Notes: generated by a model not told the origin, from the sequence alone. 64,000 nucleotides of DNA from Paenibacillus urinalis (GCF_028747985.1 NZ_CP118110.1:62001-126000), one strand, 5' to 3'. Shown: positions 8,578 to 18,689, counted from the first letter of the stretch. A program made the numbers and translations.

Positions 8578-10320
8578 ATGTCCCAACAATCAGTTATGTC
8601 ACTGTTTGATTACTTTATGTTTGAGCAGGATTATCAGGTGGTTGACCAACACGAGATTTTCTTTAATCCACCGGCAGCGGTAGTTGCGTCTAGTAGTTCC
8701 GGCAATAGCAAACAATTTGCTTACGACTGTGGTGAGGAATTACGGGGTGCACGAAAGCATCTTGCATCTGGCCTGGTAAAGTTCTCATCGGAGTGGCAGA
8801 CAGCTATGGAAGTCGATCCTAGCCAGGCATATGATTTAGTCTGTAAAGATGGGTTAATCGGCTCACTGAATGCTGAGAATTTACAAGAAGAGGGTTATAC
8901 TTCTGAGGCTGCTCTAGTTGTGAAACTAATCTGGGACCGTGTAAGTCAACGACCAGCCGATGATTCAGTTCAAAGAAGATATTTCATACAAGCTGTGAAT
9001 GAACTGAGATCCTTATTTAGAGACGCGAAAACAGTGGATTCTGTTAAATCTGCAGTCTCAGAGCTGCGGATTAATGTTCGTAATGCCCATTACTCGCAAT
9101 CCGAGTACCAGGTGAAAAAGAATCCGGAACTGTTGTCCTACTCGCATTGGCTGTCACTAGGAGATCGATTCAAATCTCTTTTTGTTACCAAGTCACGGGC
9201 AGTGGCAGGATACCGCTAGATATATAAGAGAGCTTTTGAATCAGAGGAAGGACAGGATTGGAATTGGGCAAAGAAACGAAGGAATCAAAGTAACCGACGA
9301 CAGTCAAATAAAGCCTACTGGGAGCGTAAAGTACCTGATGAGGTAATCCGCTTATCAGAGAAAGCATCCGGAGTTACGAAGCCTGAGGACTTTATTACTC
9401 AATACGGTTTTCGTGGAATTCAGTTCGGTAATTGGGTGGATGATGCTGCAGGAAGATACCACGTACTTTGTTCTGGGAATGCTTGGGCAGATCTAGCTTC
9501 TATTTTGAAGCTTCCTCCAAAAGCGATCTCATTCTATGGTGCTCTTGGGCTTGCCTTTGGAGCAAGAGGGAGTGGTAAAGCAGCAGCACATTTTGAGGTT
9601 TCTACCAACGTAATGAATTTGACCAAGCATCGCGGAGGAGGATCCCAGTGCCATGAATGGGCTCATGCGCTTGATCAAAATCTGTATTCATACTCCCATC
9701 AATTCTCGAACGGTAAGCGTGCCTTATTGTCCGGTTCTGAGGCAGGACCTCATCTTCCTGCAGAGTTAAAAGAAGCCTTCGCTGATCTAATGAAGGTGAT
9801 TAAAGAAGGTAATGGCAAGCGACTAGTGAAAGTTCCTGATCCGCTCCCGCTTCCCCAGAGTCGTTATTACGACAGAATTAAAGGGGCATTGGCGTTAAAT
9901 AATTACGATATAAGTACTGCATTACAGTCCTTGATTGGCCGATATCGTATAAAGAATAATCAATGGATGGATATTGCCATTTTATATTGTAATCTGCTAA
10001 AGGAAGCAGGGAAGGAAGTACCAAAGAGCTTCTACATTCCCTCTGATGAAAGCCTATTTTATTCCGATGCTAAAAACATGGGGGCATACTGGCGTCGTGA
10101 CCATGAGCTCTTTGCAAGAGCATTTGAATCATGGATTGAAGATGAATTGTCAGCGGCTGGTATGACTAACTCGTATTTAGTATATGGAACACAGTTTGGT
10201 AGTCCTTACCCGTATGGTGAGGAGAGGCAATTCATTAATGCTTCTTTCCGCAAATGGTGGGAAATCATGCTGCAGCTAGAACTCTTCACAAATGAACGTT
10301 TCTGGCAGAATGCGAATTGA
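8578..10320 (+). pseudogene. LPD1-domain/HExxH protein interrupted by in-frame TAG at 9217
   Basis: One frame runs from ATG 8578 (GGAGG upstream) to TGA 10320 with a single TAG at 9217-9219. It would give about 580 residues if read through. Residues 1-213 are an unassigned helical region. After the stop the frame continues without a break into KVPDEVIRLSEKASGV and GFRGIQFGNWVDD, the start of Large Polyvalent-protein-associated Domain 1. Further on it has LGLAFGARGSGKAAAHFE and HEWAHALDQ (HExxH, residues 359-363), a zinc-peptidase-type motif. LPD1 is typical of huge plasmid and phage polyproteins. The 3' part could be expressed alone from GTG 9436, but I see no good ribosome site there. It is either a recent nonsense mutant or a readthrough gene. 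Confidence 0.75.
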
Positions 10321-10346
10321 TAACTCACAAAATGGGGGGATCCGGA

Positions 10347-10520
10347 ATGGCTAAAACCTTGAAAGAGTTACTGAGGGATATAGAGAGGAAACGCGAGTGT
10401 TTAAATAGAGCTGAGAAGCGACTAGGGATTAAGTCAAAATATGTTCTTAAAAAATCCCAGGAGCTTGATGCTTTACTGAATGAATATGCAGCTAGAACCA
10501 TAGCTTGTATGGAGAAATAA
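10347..10520 (+). CDS. Spo0E-like aspartyl-phosphate phosphatase
   Basis: A 57-residue helical protein, MAKTLKELLRDIERKRE..., with KSQELDALLNEY near the C-terminus. That is the SQELD signature of the Spo0E family, which removes phosphate from Spo0A and so delays sporulation. The length and two-helix pattern fit the family. The start at 10347 is chosen over 10317 because GGGGGATCCGG lies just upstream and the family starts here. It lies 26 bp after the LPD1 gene on the same strand. Plasmid copies could tune host sporulation (inference). Confidence 0.8.
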   Translation: MAKTLKELLRDIERKRECLNRAEKRLGIKSKYVLKKSQELDALLNEYAARTIACMEK

Positions 10521-10574
10521 ATCACACTGGTATTTAATATGTAAACATGAATTTATTAGTAATATTCACTTAAT

Positions 10575-10618
10575 AAAAACAGTTAAATCCTTGAATTCGA
10601 AGGTTTTAACTGTTTTTA
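10575..10618 (+). terminator. Terminator of the leader-A operon
   Basis: AAAACAGTTAAATCCTT pairs with AAGGTTTTAACTGTTTTT around a GAATTCG loop (one mismatch). It follows the Spo0E-like gene and precedes the second Rhs gene. Confidence 0.75.
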
Positions 10619-10759
10619 TTTGGAAAATTCTATTAATTGTAAACTCCATATTTTTCATATATTATTCTAATATATTACCTGAATTTTCATCTAAAGTTAT
10701 TCCTTTCTTTGGTCAAATTTAACTTAGATGTGATTCAAAAAACACCGAGGAGCTGACAC

Positions 10760-13700
10760 ATGAAAAAGAATTTCAAAAGTATGATATCGCTTACAATTGC
10801 CAGCGCATTGTTAACGACCACAATCTTGAGTCCCGATGTCATCGCATTATCCAATGAAAACAAAAGTACTGATACTGGAGGGTCTTTAATCGCACCAGAC
10901 GAACCAAAAAGAATTGAGGTTGCTACAGAGAGAGATGAATACTCGAAAACATACTTAAACAGTGATGGATCGTATACAACAGATATTTCACCGATTCCTA
11001 TTCATTACTACGATGAGACCATAAAGAAATGGATGCCTATTAAGAATGAGCTTAAAAAAGAAGCGAACAAGATTGTTTCAGATGAACACCCATTAAGTGT
11101 TGACTTACAGAGCACTTTCTCCGCGACCAATCAACTACTACAGATCTCCGAAGATGAGTACGAAATCAACTTAAGCCCAGTCGAAGAAGAGTTATCTGCT
11201 ACCGCCGAGGAAACACCTGCAGAGGTAGATCAAAATGAAGTGGTGTATCCGGAAATATTTGAAAACGCAGATCTAAAGTACACCCTTGGCAATGACCGTA
11301 TTAAAGAAGAAATCATTTTGAAAGAGCGTCCAGCAAACTTAGATAATCCAGTAATCTACAGTTTCTCACTAGATCTCGGTAATCTGACCTATAAAGAGCA
11401 AGAGAACGGTTCCATTCTGCTGGTAGATAAAGAGTCAGGGGAAACTCAATATTATATTGAAGCTCCTATGATGTTTGATTCATTCCGGCCTGATGGATAT
11501 AAAGAAGTATCGGGAGTAAACAGCATTCCAGAGGAAGCAATATCCTATGATATTCATTATGATGTCCGCTCCGAAAATAATCAGCTTTACTTGGATCTTG
11601 TTCCAAATCAAGAATGGTTGCTTGATCAGGAGCGTGAATATCCTGTAACTCTGGACCCAACAATCGTAAAGTTCCAGCCTCAATATGCTGTAACTGATAC
11701 GAACATTAGAAGCGAGTTCCCTAAACAAACCGCTCCAACGGAAACTACCCTTGGTGTAGGTCTTTATAAAAGTTCAACTCAAAACAATGTCATTCGATCC
11801 TTGTTGAAATTTAATGTAAGTTCTATACCTCAGGGCGTGGATATCATAACCGCAGATTTAAACTTATGGTTAGCTGCTGTGTCCAATGATACTAATATGA
11901 ATGTTTCATTACATGCCATAAATACTCCTTGGACGGAGTACTCTGCATCTTGGATGTATGCCGATGCAGGCAAGCTTTGGTCGACACAAGGAGGAGATTT
12001 TAACGCTTCTCAAGTTACTACCGTTCCTGTGGGGGCGTTAACACCGCTTGACGTCAATTACAAATGGTCGTTAACACCTTACATGGTTGAGAAATGGATC
12101 AATCAGCCTGACTCCAATATCGGTTTTCTATTAAAGAGTACGTCAGAAACAACGAATACGTATAAAAAATTCATATCTGGTGATGACACGGTTAACACAG
12201 AATATACTCCACTTTTAAGTGTTACCTATACTTCGGCTAGTCGACTGGGTTTAGAAGACTACTGGACCTTCGATAGCGTAGCTTTAAATTCCGGAGTAAA
12301 TTATACAAATTTAGGGACAGGAAATAATATTCTTGAATACAACGACTTTTCTCTAACTGGAAGAGGAGATGTTAAGCTCGAATTTACAAGGACGTATAAT
12401 TCCAAATCGAAAGAAGCATCTCCATTTGGATATGGATGGTCAAACAGCGGGTCAGAGACCCTGATTGATGCTCATAAAACAGGTAGGGTCTTTTATACAG
12501 AAGCCGATGGCACTACACATTATTTTGAGTACGATTCTAGCAAAGGAACATATAGTTCACCGCCTGGGAAGTATTTGAATCTTAGTCAACAAAGAAATGA
12601 TCAAGGTGCTGTCACGGGATATGTTATAACAGATAAATATGGCTATCGAACCTACTTTGAGGCACTAGAGAGTGATTCGGAAGTAAGTATCATAAAAGCT
12701 CGAATCAGTTATGAAGAAGATTTAAATGATAACCGATTAACTTATAATTATGATGATCAAGGAAGATTAAGAAGTATTGTTGATCCTTCAGGAAGGATTT
12801 TGGAATTTACTTATAATGCTCAGGGTATGGTGGATTCTGCTATTGTCGAAGGAGAAATTACAAAATATTCATACGATTCAAACAAGCGTTTGGAGAACGT
12901 GGATTATTATGAAACTATCGATACATTTGAAAGAACCAATTTCCAGTACAATGACAAAGGACTAATTTGGAAAGTTACTGATCCAAATGGCGGAATTTCA
13001 GAATTCACCTATGTTGGTGAGGATGTAATTGAAACGGTTAAGGAACCTTACAAGGATTCAACAAGTGTAACAACCTATGCTATTGATACAAAAAATCACA
13101 AAGCAATTGTTACAGATTCTAAAGGGAATATAGAAAATTATTTTCTTAATGCAGAGTATGCAGTGAAATCAATAACTGATGCTAAAGGACAAACAACTTC
13201 TACTACGTATGATGAGAATCTTAATCCTCTTTTGAAAACGGATGCCAAAGGGAATGTACATGAACTGCAGTATGATGAGAAAGGCAATGTCCTAAAAGAA
13301 ATTGATGGAGCAGGAAATGTAAAATCCTATACCTACAATAATCTTGGACGTGTTCTCACAGAGACCGATGAGAGAGGAAACAGAATAACTAACATCTATT
13401 ACCCCAATGGAAGAGATTTAAAATCGGTAACTGATGCTAAGAATCAAGTTACTTCTTATAACTATGACGATTATGGAAATTTAATTGAATCTATACTACC
13501 TGATGGTACCAAAGAAACTTATGAATATGATGCAGCAAATAATTACATTGAAAAATCTATCGATCCAAAGGGAAATACGACAGTTGAAATAACAGATTCA
13601 GTAGGAAACATCATAAACAAAACTGATGGCGAAGGAAATGCCACACAATTTAAATACAATAAACTCAACCAATTGACGAAAGTAATAGAGCCTGACGGAA

Positions 13701-15928
13701 GCACCACTTCCTACGATTATGATGATCTAGGGAATATAAACAAAGCAACGTATCCCAATGGAGAAACAAGGGACTATAAATACAACAAATCTGGAAACTT
13801 AGAAAATACAACTGATTCACTTGGTAACCAATATCAATATGATTACGATACAAACGGAAACCTTACTAAAATAATTACACCAAACAGAGATACAATCGTT
13901 CACGAGTATAATGAATTGAATTTACTTGTTCATACAAGAGTGAATAACGAACTCCTCTTCTCCTACCATTATGATGTAAATCTTAATCTCGAGACTGTGA
14001 ATGGAAATAAGGTCTACAACTATGATCAAAATAATGCAATCTCAAATATTAAGGATAGAGGTTCTGATATTCAAATTGGATATTACGAGAATGGCCTTCT
14101 TAAATCACTGGAGTATTCAAACGGAGCTGCTGAAACAAAAATTGAATACGGTTTAGACAATGTTGATCAGTTAACCGAGTTGAAAGTTAATGGACAAGTA
14201 ATTGCTACTTATGAATATAACAAAGCTGGTTATGAGGTAGCGGGAACAAGAGGTAACAAGACTACAGCAAAAATCGATTATGATTTGTCAAAAAATGTTA
14301 CTTTGCATCGTAATTTAAAGTCAGATGACTCCATCATCAGTGAGTACCAATACAGCTATGATAAAAACAACCGAATTGTAGGAATTAATTCTCCTAGAGG
14401 GGAGATTGTTTATACTTATGATAATAAGGACCAGCTTATTCAGGAAGAGCTTGCAGATGGGACATTTATCAAGTATGACTACGATAAAGTTGGTAATCGT
14501 ACTTTAAAAGAAATTCATAAAGGAACAGAAATTGAAAGTATAGTATCTTTGTTTAACAGCGCAAACCAATTAAATACTGTGAATAATAAGAAATATAATT
14601 ATGATAGTAATGGTAATCTTATTGAGAATGAAGAATATCAATATGTTTATAATAAGTTAGACCAACTTATTGAAGTAAAAAGTAAGGAAAGCAATACCAC
14701 CATCTTTAAGGCTAGTTACAATGAAGATGGTAAACGAATTCGTACAGAGAACAGTCAAGGTGTCCGCAATTATTATTATAATGGTGACGATCTTGTTCAA
14801 TACGAGACAGACGATCAAGGAAATGTCATTATTGAATATTTCTATGATTCAAATAAAAAGTTAGTTGGGTTTAATTTTGATGAGGCAAGATACTATTACC
14901 ATTCAGATGGGCAAGGAAATATTGTAAATATTACGGATTCAAATGAGAACATTGTTGCTAGCTACGAATACGATGCTTGGGGGAATGTACTTAGTTCAGA
15001 AGGAGATTTAGCGAATATTAATCCTTACCGTTACAAAGAGTATCGATATGATTCAGAACTAAAATTATATTATTTAAATGCTAGATATTATGACGCAAAT
15101 ACAGCTACATTTCTTGCAAAAGATCCTATGCCAGGCTCAGCTTTTGAACCAACTACACAAAATGGATACAACTACGTAGGTAATAACCCGGTCAAATTTG
15201 TTGATCCTTCCGGAGAACTTAGGTGGATATTTAAATTAGGCCAGTGGATATATAAAGCAATTAAATCATCTGGCAAAAAAACTCCCAAAGCTGTTAAGGG
15301 GTGTAACTGTTTTGTAGCAGGTACCAAGGTTCTTACAGAAAACGGAGAGAAGAATATTGAAGACATTGAAGTCGGTGATAAGGTCCTCGCTAAAGACGAA
15401 TACAATGCAGAAGGAGATTTGGCCTACAAGGAAGTAACAGGTCTATACCAAAACCAGCGTGACGATATCATTAAATTGCACGTTGGAAAACAAATCATAG
15501 AAACAACAGACAACCATCCATTTTGGGTTGAAGACAAAGGCTGGATTTTTGCAGATGAACTTCAAGTAGGAGACAAACTACAAAAAGCAGATGGAAGCAA
15601 CCTTGTAATAGATAAAGTAGAATTTTTGAAACTTGGAAAACCAGTTACCGTATACAACTTTACGGTTGCTGATTACCATACGTATTATGTAACGGATCTT
15701 GGAATCTGGGTCCATAACACTAAATGTGGGCTTGATATTAAAAAATTGGATGATAAATATTTAAAAAAACAAAAAATTGATGCACATGACCTGAAGCGGG
15801 AATTTTTAGGTAGAAAAGCTAAGATAGCAGAATATGATCTCTATTCAAATAAGAAAACTGGTGAAATAATGATCTTTAGAAAAGGAGGAAAAGGAGAAGG
15901 TATACGAACAGGACACTATATCGACTAA
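10760..15928 (+). CDS. Secreted Rhs/YD-repeat toxin with Hint domain (copy 2)
   Basis: The protein has 1722 residues. A Sec signal peptide covers about 1-30; the DNRLRE-type module and the YD repeats are arranged as in copy 1, with roughly 75% identity by eye in the DNRLRE part. The Rhs core (YRYKEYRYDSELKLYYLNAR) starts near 1423 and ends at NPVKFVDPSGEL near 1476. A pretoxin Hint module follows at about 1514-1652 (CFVAGTKVLTENGEKNIEDI ... HTYYVTDLGIWVHN); it should cleave itself and free the last ~70 residues. That toxin (KIDAHDLKREFLGRKAKIAE ... RKGGKGEGIRTGHY) resembles a short C-terminal domain seen in other Rhs toxins; its activity is unknown to me. GAGGAG precedes the start. Confidence 0.9.
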   Translation: MKKNFKSMISLTIASALLTTTILSPDVIALSNENKSTDTGGSLIAPDEPKRIEVATERDEYSKTYLNSDGSYTTDISPIPIHYYDETIKKWMPIKNELKKEANKIVSDEHPLSVDLQSTFSATNQLLQISEDEYEINLSPVEEELSATAEETPAEVDQNEVVYPEIFENADLKYTLGNDRIKEEIILKERPANLDNPVIYSFSLDLGNLTYKEQENGSILLVDKESGETQYYIEAPMMFDSFRPDGYKEVSGVNSIPEEAISYDIHYDVRSENNQLYLDLVPNQEWLLDQEREYPVTLDPTIVKFQPQYAVTDTNIRSEFPKQTAPTETTLGVGLYKSSTQNNVIRSLLKFNVSSIPQGVDIITADLNLWLAAVSNDTNMNVSLHAINTPWTEYSASWMYADAGKLWSTQGGDFNASQVTTVPVGALTPLDVNYKWSLTPYMVEKWINQPDSNIGFLLKSTSETTNTYKKFISGDDTVNTEYTPLLSVTYTSASRLGLEDYWTFDSVALNSGVNYTNLGTGNNILEYNDFSLTGRGDVKLEFTRTYNSKSKEASPFGYGWSNSGSETLIDAHKTGRVFYTEADGTTHYFEYDSSKGTYSSPPGKYLNLSQQRNDQGAVTGYVITDKYGYRTYFEALESDSEVSIIKARISYEEDLNDNRLTYNYDDQGRLRSIVDPSGRILEFTYNAQGMVDSAIVEGEITKYSYDSNKRLENVDYYETIDTFERTNFQYNDKGLIWKVTDPNGGISEFTYVGEDVIETVKEPYKDSTSVTTYAIDTKNHKAIVTDSKGNIENYFLNAEYAVKSITDAKGQTTSTTYDENLNPLLKTDAKGNVHELQYDEKGNVLKEIDGAGNVKSYTYNNLGRVLTETDERGNRITNIYYPNGRDLKSVTDAKNQVTSYNYDDYGNLIESILPDGTKETYEYDAANNYIEKSIDPKGNTTVEITDSVGNIINKTDGEGNATQFKYNKLNQLTKVIEPDGSTTSYDYDDLGNINKATYPNGETRDYKYNKSGNLENTTDSLGNQYQYDYDTNGNLTKIITPNRDTIVHEYNELNLLVHTRVNNELLFSYHYDVNLNLETVNGNKVYNYDQNNAISNIKDRGSDIQIGYYENGLLKSLEYSNGAAETKIEYGLDNVDQLTELKVNGQVIATYEYNKAGYEVAGTRGNKTTAKIDYDLSKNVTLHRNLKSDDSIISEYQYSYDKNNRIVGINSPRGEIVYTYDNKDQLIQEELADGTFIKYDYDKVGNRTLKEIHKGTEIESIVSLFNSANQLNTVNNKKYNYDSNGNLIENEEYQYVYNKLDQLIEVKSKESNTTIFKASYNEDGKRIRTENSQGVRNYYYNGDDLVQYETDDQGNVIIEYFYDSNKKLVGFNFDEARYYYHSDGQGNIVNITDSNENIVASYEYDAWGNVLSSEGDLANINPYRYKEYRYDSELKLYYLNARYYDANTATFLAKDPMPGSAFEPTTQNGYNYVGNNPVKFVDPSGELRWIFKLGQWIYKAIKSSGKKTPKAVKGCNCFVAGTKVLTENGEKNIEDIEVGDKVLAKDEYNAEGDLAYKEVTGLYQNQRDDIIKLHVGKQIIETTDNHPFWVEDKGWIFADELQVGDKLQKADGSNLVIDKVEFLKLGKPVTVYNFTVADYHTYYVTDLGIWVHNTKCGLDIKKLDDKYLKKQKIDAHDLKREFLGRKAKIAEYDLYSNKKTGEIMIFRKGGKGEGIRTGHYID

Positions 15929-15957
15929 CTATTTATATATGGAGCTGAAGTGTTAAA

Positions 15958-16362
15958 ATGAACGATATAACAACTGTTATGGCTGAGTTCGCAATTATAG
16001 GTGAAAATTTTACTAAGCAGAATATAACTAACCAACTGCAAATTGAACCAACAGAATTTTACTCCAAAGGTGACAAAATAAAAAACAGAGACCTTTATAG
16101 AAAAGAAACTGCATGGAGTCTAGCTACGGAATATGAGGAGTCCTTGGATATCAATTTACAATTAAATAAGCTAATATCTATTCTGAATGACAAAAAGGAA
16201 GAATTACTCAAGTTAAAAAGGACTTATAACTTGTTTTATAAATTTTTTATTGTTATTAAAATTGAAGAAAACGAGACTCCAGCAATATATCTAGATACGA
16301 CCACAATTTCTTTCGCCAATGATTTAGGAATTGAATTTGACTTTGACCTTTATATCTTTTAA
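15958..16362 (+). CDS. DUF4279-like protein, candidate immunity to Rhs copy 2
   Basis: A 134-residue acidic cytosolic protein. FAIIGENFTKQNITNQLQIE, PTEFYSKGD, ETAWSL and a closing EFDFDLYIF match the layout of DUF4279 proteins, which are common immunity proteins in polymorphic toxin loci. It starts 29 bp after the toxin gene on the same strand (GGAGCTGAAG upstream) and ends at a terminator, so it pairs naturally with the toxin. The family call is from memory of the motif pattern. Confidence 0.7.
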   Translation: MNDITTVMAEFAIIGENFTKQNITNQLQIEPTEFYSKGDKIKNRDLYRKETAWSLATEYEESLDINLQLNKLISILNDKKEELLKLKRTYNLFYKFFIVIKIEENETPAIYLDTTTISFANDLGIEFDFDLYIF

Positions 16363-16377
16363 ATCCGATAATTTGTC

Positions 16378-16407
16378 AAAAGCTACCCTTAAATGGGTAG
16401 CTTTTTT
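16378..16407 (+). terminator. Terminator after the Rhs-2/immunity pair
   Basis: AAAAGCTACCC, loop TTAAAT, then GGGTAGCTTTTTT: a perfect stem with a U tract. Confidence 0.9.
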
Positions 16408-16466
16408 CAATTCAAGTTTATTTTTATATGTTAGAAGGGAACCCCCTATATTTTACATTGATAAAA

Positions 16467-16479
16467 GAACTAATGTTCG
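16467..16479 (+). promoter_or_regulatory. LexA (SOS) box
   Basis: GAACTAATGTTCG matches the Bacillus-type LexA operator core GAAC-N4-GTTC. It lies about 45 bp before the first gene of the Y-polymerase operon, with an ATATAATAC -10-like box just downstream (about 16481), so LexA would block the promoter until DNA damage. Confidence 0.8.
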
Positions 16480-16521
16480 CATATAATACAAACAAACGTT
16501 CTTAATGTGGGGTGGATAGTA

Positions 16522-16893
16522 ATGTTGAGTATTGGGCTGAATTCAGACGATATCAAAATTGTTAAGGATTATGCTTTATTGCCGATACTACTCGATGTAC
16601 TGGAGAAGGACTGGGAGCTCCTTTGTCGGTCCGATATCAAAACCTTGGAATTGACTCGAGTGATGATTGAACGGTTACAAAATGCGGCAATGAGTGATTT
16701 GACCTCAGCTCGAAAGCTAATGCGAGAAAAGAATTTAAAGGTGTATGAGTATCGTAAGACCAATCATGGCGTTGAATTGCAGTATGTAAGCAAGGGATAC
16801 CATAGAAAGTTGTCTATGCTTTGGGGGCTGATTGAAGCAGAAATTGAGCAACGTTCATACAACTACCTTGGGTTTGAGAGAGAGCAATTATGA
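16522..16893 (+). CDS. Hypothetical protein, first gene of the SOS operon
   Basis: A 123-residue helical soluble protein (MLSIGLNSDDIKIVKDYALL at the start). ATG 16522 is chosen because GGGGTGG lies upstream; an earlier GTG at 16507 would overlap that site. Its stop overlaps the start of the Y-family polymerase by 4 bp (ATGA), so translation is coupled. Bacillus uvrX-type operons often carry such a small unknown gene. No catalytic motif seen. Confidence 0.65.
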   Translation: MLSIGLNSDDIKIVKDYALLPILLDVLEKDWELLCRSDIKTLELTRVMIERLQNAAMSDLTSARKLMREKNLKVYEYRKTNHGVELQYVSKGYHRKLSMLWGLIEAEIEQRSYNYLGFEREQL

Positions 16894-18161
16894 AGACGAA
16901 AGAGCGAGTCATTATGTTAGCTGACTGTCAGTCGTTCTATGCCAGTGTTGAAAAGGCAGAGCATCCGGAGTACAAAAATCGGCCGCTCGTTGTAGCCGGT
17001 GATCCTGAAAGACGTTCAGGAATCGTATTGGCTGCTTGTCCCATTGCCAAATCTAAAGGAATAACTACTGCTGAAAGACTAGGGGAGGCACTGGCTAAGT
17101 GTCCGGACCTTGTGGTCGTTAAACCACGCATGCAGCAATATATTGATGTCTCAATGAAAATCACCGAAATCTACAAGTCTTATACTGATTTGGTGGAGCC
17201 GTACAGTATCGATGAACAGTTCTTAGATGTCAGCGGGAGCCTGCACCTATTTGATTGCACACCTGAAGAATTGGCCCGTTTAATACAAAATCATGTCCAA
17301 GAAGCAACAGGAGTGTACACCCGATTTGGAATATCCAATACTAAAATACTTGCAAAGACCGCGTGTGATAATTATGCGAAAAAGAATGCTGCAGGAGTCT
17401 ACACTTTAACCAAAGAGATGCTACCAGAGACGTTATGGAAGCGACCTGTCAGCGACATGTTTATGGTAGGGAGCCGAATGAAACGGCATCTTACAGTAAT
17501 GGGACTTACTACGATCGGAAGTGTCGCTCAAACGCCATTATCCAGGCTTAAGGATATGATGCGTCGTAAGTTCGGAAAAAATTCTGACATTCAGGCAGAG
17601 ATGTACTGGAGAATAGCCAACGGGATCGATGATAGTCCAGTGCGCCCTGGCACTCACCAAGATGCACCTAAATCAGTCGGCCATATGATGACCCTGCCCA
17701 GAGACTACGGAACCATTGATGAAATTAAGGTTGTTCTGCTGGAGTTGACGGAGCTAGTCTGCCAACGCTGCCGTACACTTGGGTTAATGGGGAACGTAGT
17801 GTCAGTAGGATGCTTAGGCGCTGATTTTGACCGGCCTACAGGCTTTTCTAGGCAACTTAAAATGGAAGACCCGACGAATATAACCAATCAAGTTTACCAA
17901 TGGGCCTGCAAGCTGTTAGATCAATTTTGGGATGGCTTCCCGATTCGTAGGGTGGGTATCAGTTTGTCTCAGCTTTCACCTGATAATGAATACCAAGTAT
18001 CCATGTTTGACTCCGGTCGTGAGAAATCTATGGCTCTTGAACGAGTTACTGATGCTCTAAAGCAGAAGTACGGGGATACAGTTGTCATGCGCGCTGTTTC
18101 CAAAACGGCAGCGGGCCAAGCGGTCGACCGATCTGATAAAATAGGAGGTCACTTCAAATGA
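16890..18161 (+). CDS. uvrX: Y-family translesion DNA polymerase, UvrX type
   Basis: The 423-residue protein begins ADCQSFYASVEKAEHPEYK, with the first catalytic Asp and the steric-gate Tyr region of ImpB/MucB/SamB polymerases. YSIDEQFLDVSG carries the second acidic pair. HhH and little-finger regions follow. Near the C-terminus QVSMF is a probable sliding-clamp-binding pentapeptide. The length equals Bacillus UvrX/YqjW. It copies damaged DNA in the SOS response, and the LexA box at 16467 supports that. Both ends overlap neighbouring genes by 4 bp, so the three genes form one coupled operon. Confidence 0.92.
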   Translation: MKTKERVIMLADCQSFYASVEKAEHPEYKNRPLVVAGDPERRSGIVLAACPIAKSKGITTAERLGEALAKCPDLVVVKPRMQQYIDVSMKITEIYKSYTDLVEPYSIDEQFLDVSGSLHLFDCTPEELARLIQNHVQEATGVYTRFGISNTKILAKTACDNYAKKNAAGVYTLTKEMLPETLWKRPVSDMFMVGSRMKRHLTVMGLTTIGSVAQTPLSRLKDMMRRKFGKNSDIQAEMYWRIANGIDDSPVRPGTHQDAPKSVGHMMTLPRDYGTIDEIKVVLLELTELVCQRCRTLGLMGNVVSVGCLGADFDRPTGFSRQLKMEDPTNITNQVYQWACKLLDQFWDGFPIRRVGISLSQLSPDNEYQVSMFDSGREKSMALERVTDALKQKYGDTVVMRAVSKTAAGQAVDRSDKIGGHFK

Positions 18162-18499
18162 CAACTCGAAAAAAACTCGAAGGTAACGGATTATGGGAGT
18201 CAAGTCGAATGATGCTCCCGGAGCATAAAGAGGTAATAATACGGCAGCAGGTTGAAGAAAACAAAAAAACAAAACCAATTCTAGATTCCCAAGAGGTAGA
18301 GCTCATCCAACTCGCACTTGCAGAGTCTCTTCATCAACATCGGCGTATAAATTTGCAATTATATGATGAATATAAAGACATACATCTGAGCGGGTTCGTT
18401 GTTTTGATAAATGCTTACAAAAGGGAATTTAAATTTGTCACTAATCGAGATGAATGGCATTGGGTAAGTGTTCAGGACATCGTTTCAGTTAGCTCATAA
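18158..18499 (+). CDS. YolD-like protein
   Basis: A 113-residue protein with GNGLWESSRMMLPEHKE near the N-terminus, the signature of the YolD family, which accompanies UvrX-type polymerases in Bacillus and resembles the UmuD role in partner choice. It overlaps the polymerase stop by 4 bp and has AGGAGG upstream. The C-terminal half is a small beta-rich region (HLSGFVVLINAYKREFKFV). Confidence 0.88.
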   Translation: MTTRKKLEGNGLWESSRMMLPEHKEVIIRQQVEENKKTKPILDSQEVELIQLALAESLHQHRRINLQLYDEYKDIHLSGFVVLINAYKREFKFVTNRDEWHWVSVQDIVSVSS

Positions 18500-18517
18500 T
18501 CTAATGAGAATTTTTTT

Positions 18518-18552
18518 AAAGATTGCTAAATAACTAACTAGCAATCTTTTTT
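18518..18552 (+). terminator. Terminator of the SOS operon
   Basis: AAAGATTGCTA pairs with TAGCAATCTTT around a 10-nt loop and is followed by T-rich sequence. Confidence 0.85.
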
Positions 18553-18689
18553 ATTTTTTATGCATATCTTTTTCATCCACTCAATAATGTTGTAGGAGTA
18601 TAATATCGTTTTTCTTACTTGTAGTGCTTCTTTCGTTTTTTTAATTGTATTTATTTGTTCTCAAAATATGAGATAGGGTCTCTCAACAT

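Noticed and set aside
9185..9367. Minus-strand frame crossing the LPD1 stop codon
   Set aside because: Shadow of the LPD1 frame; no ribosome site and no similarity.
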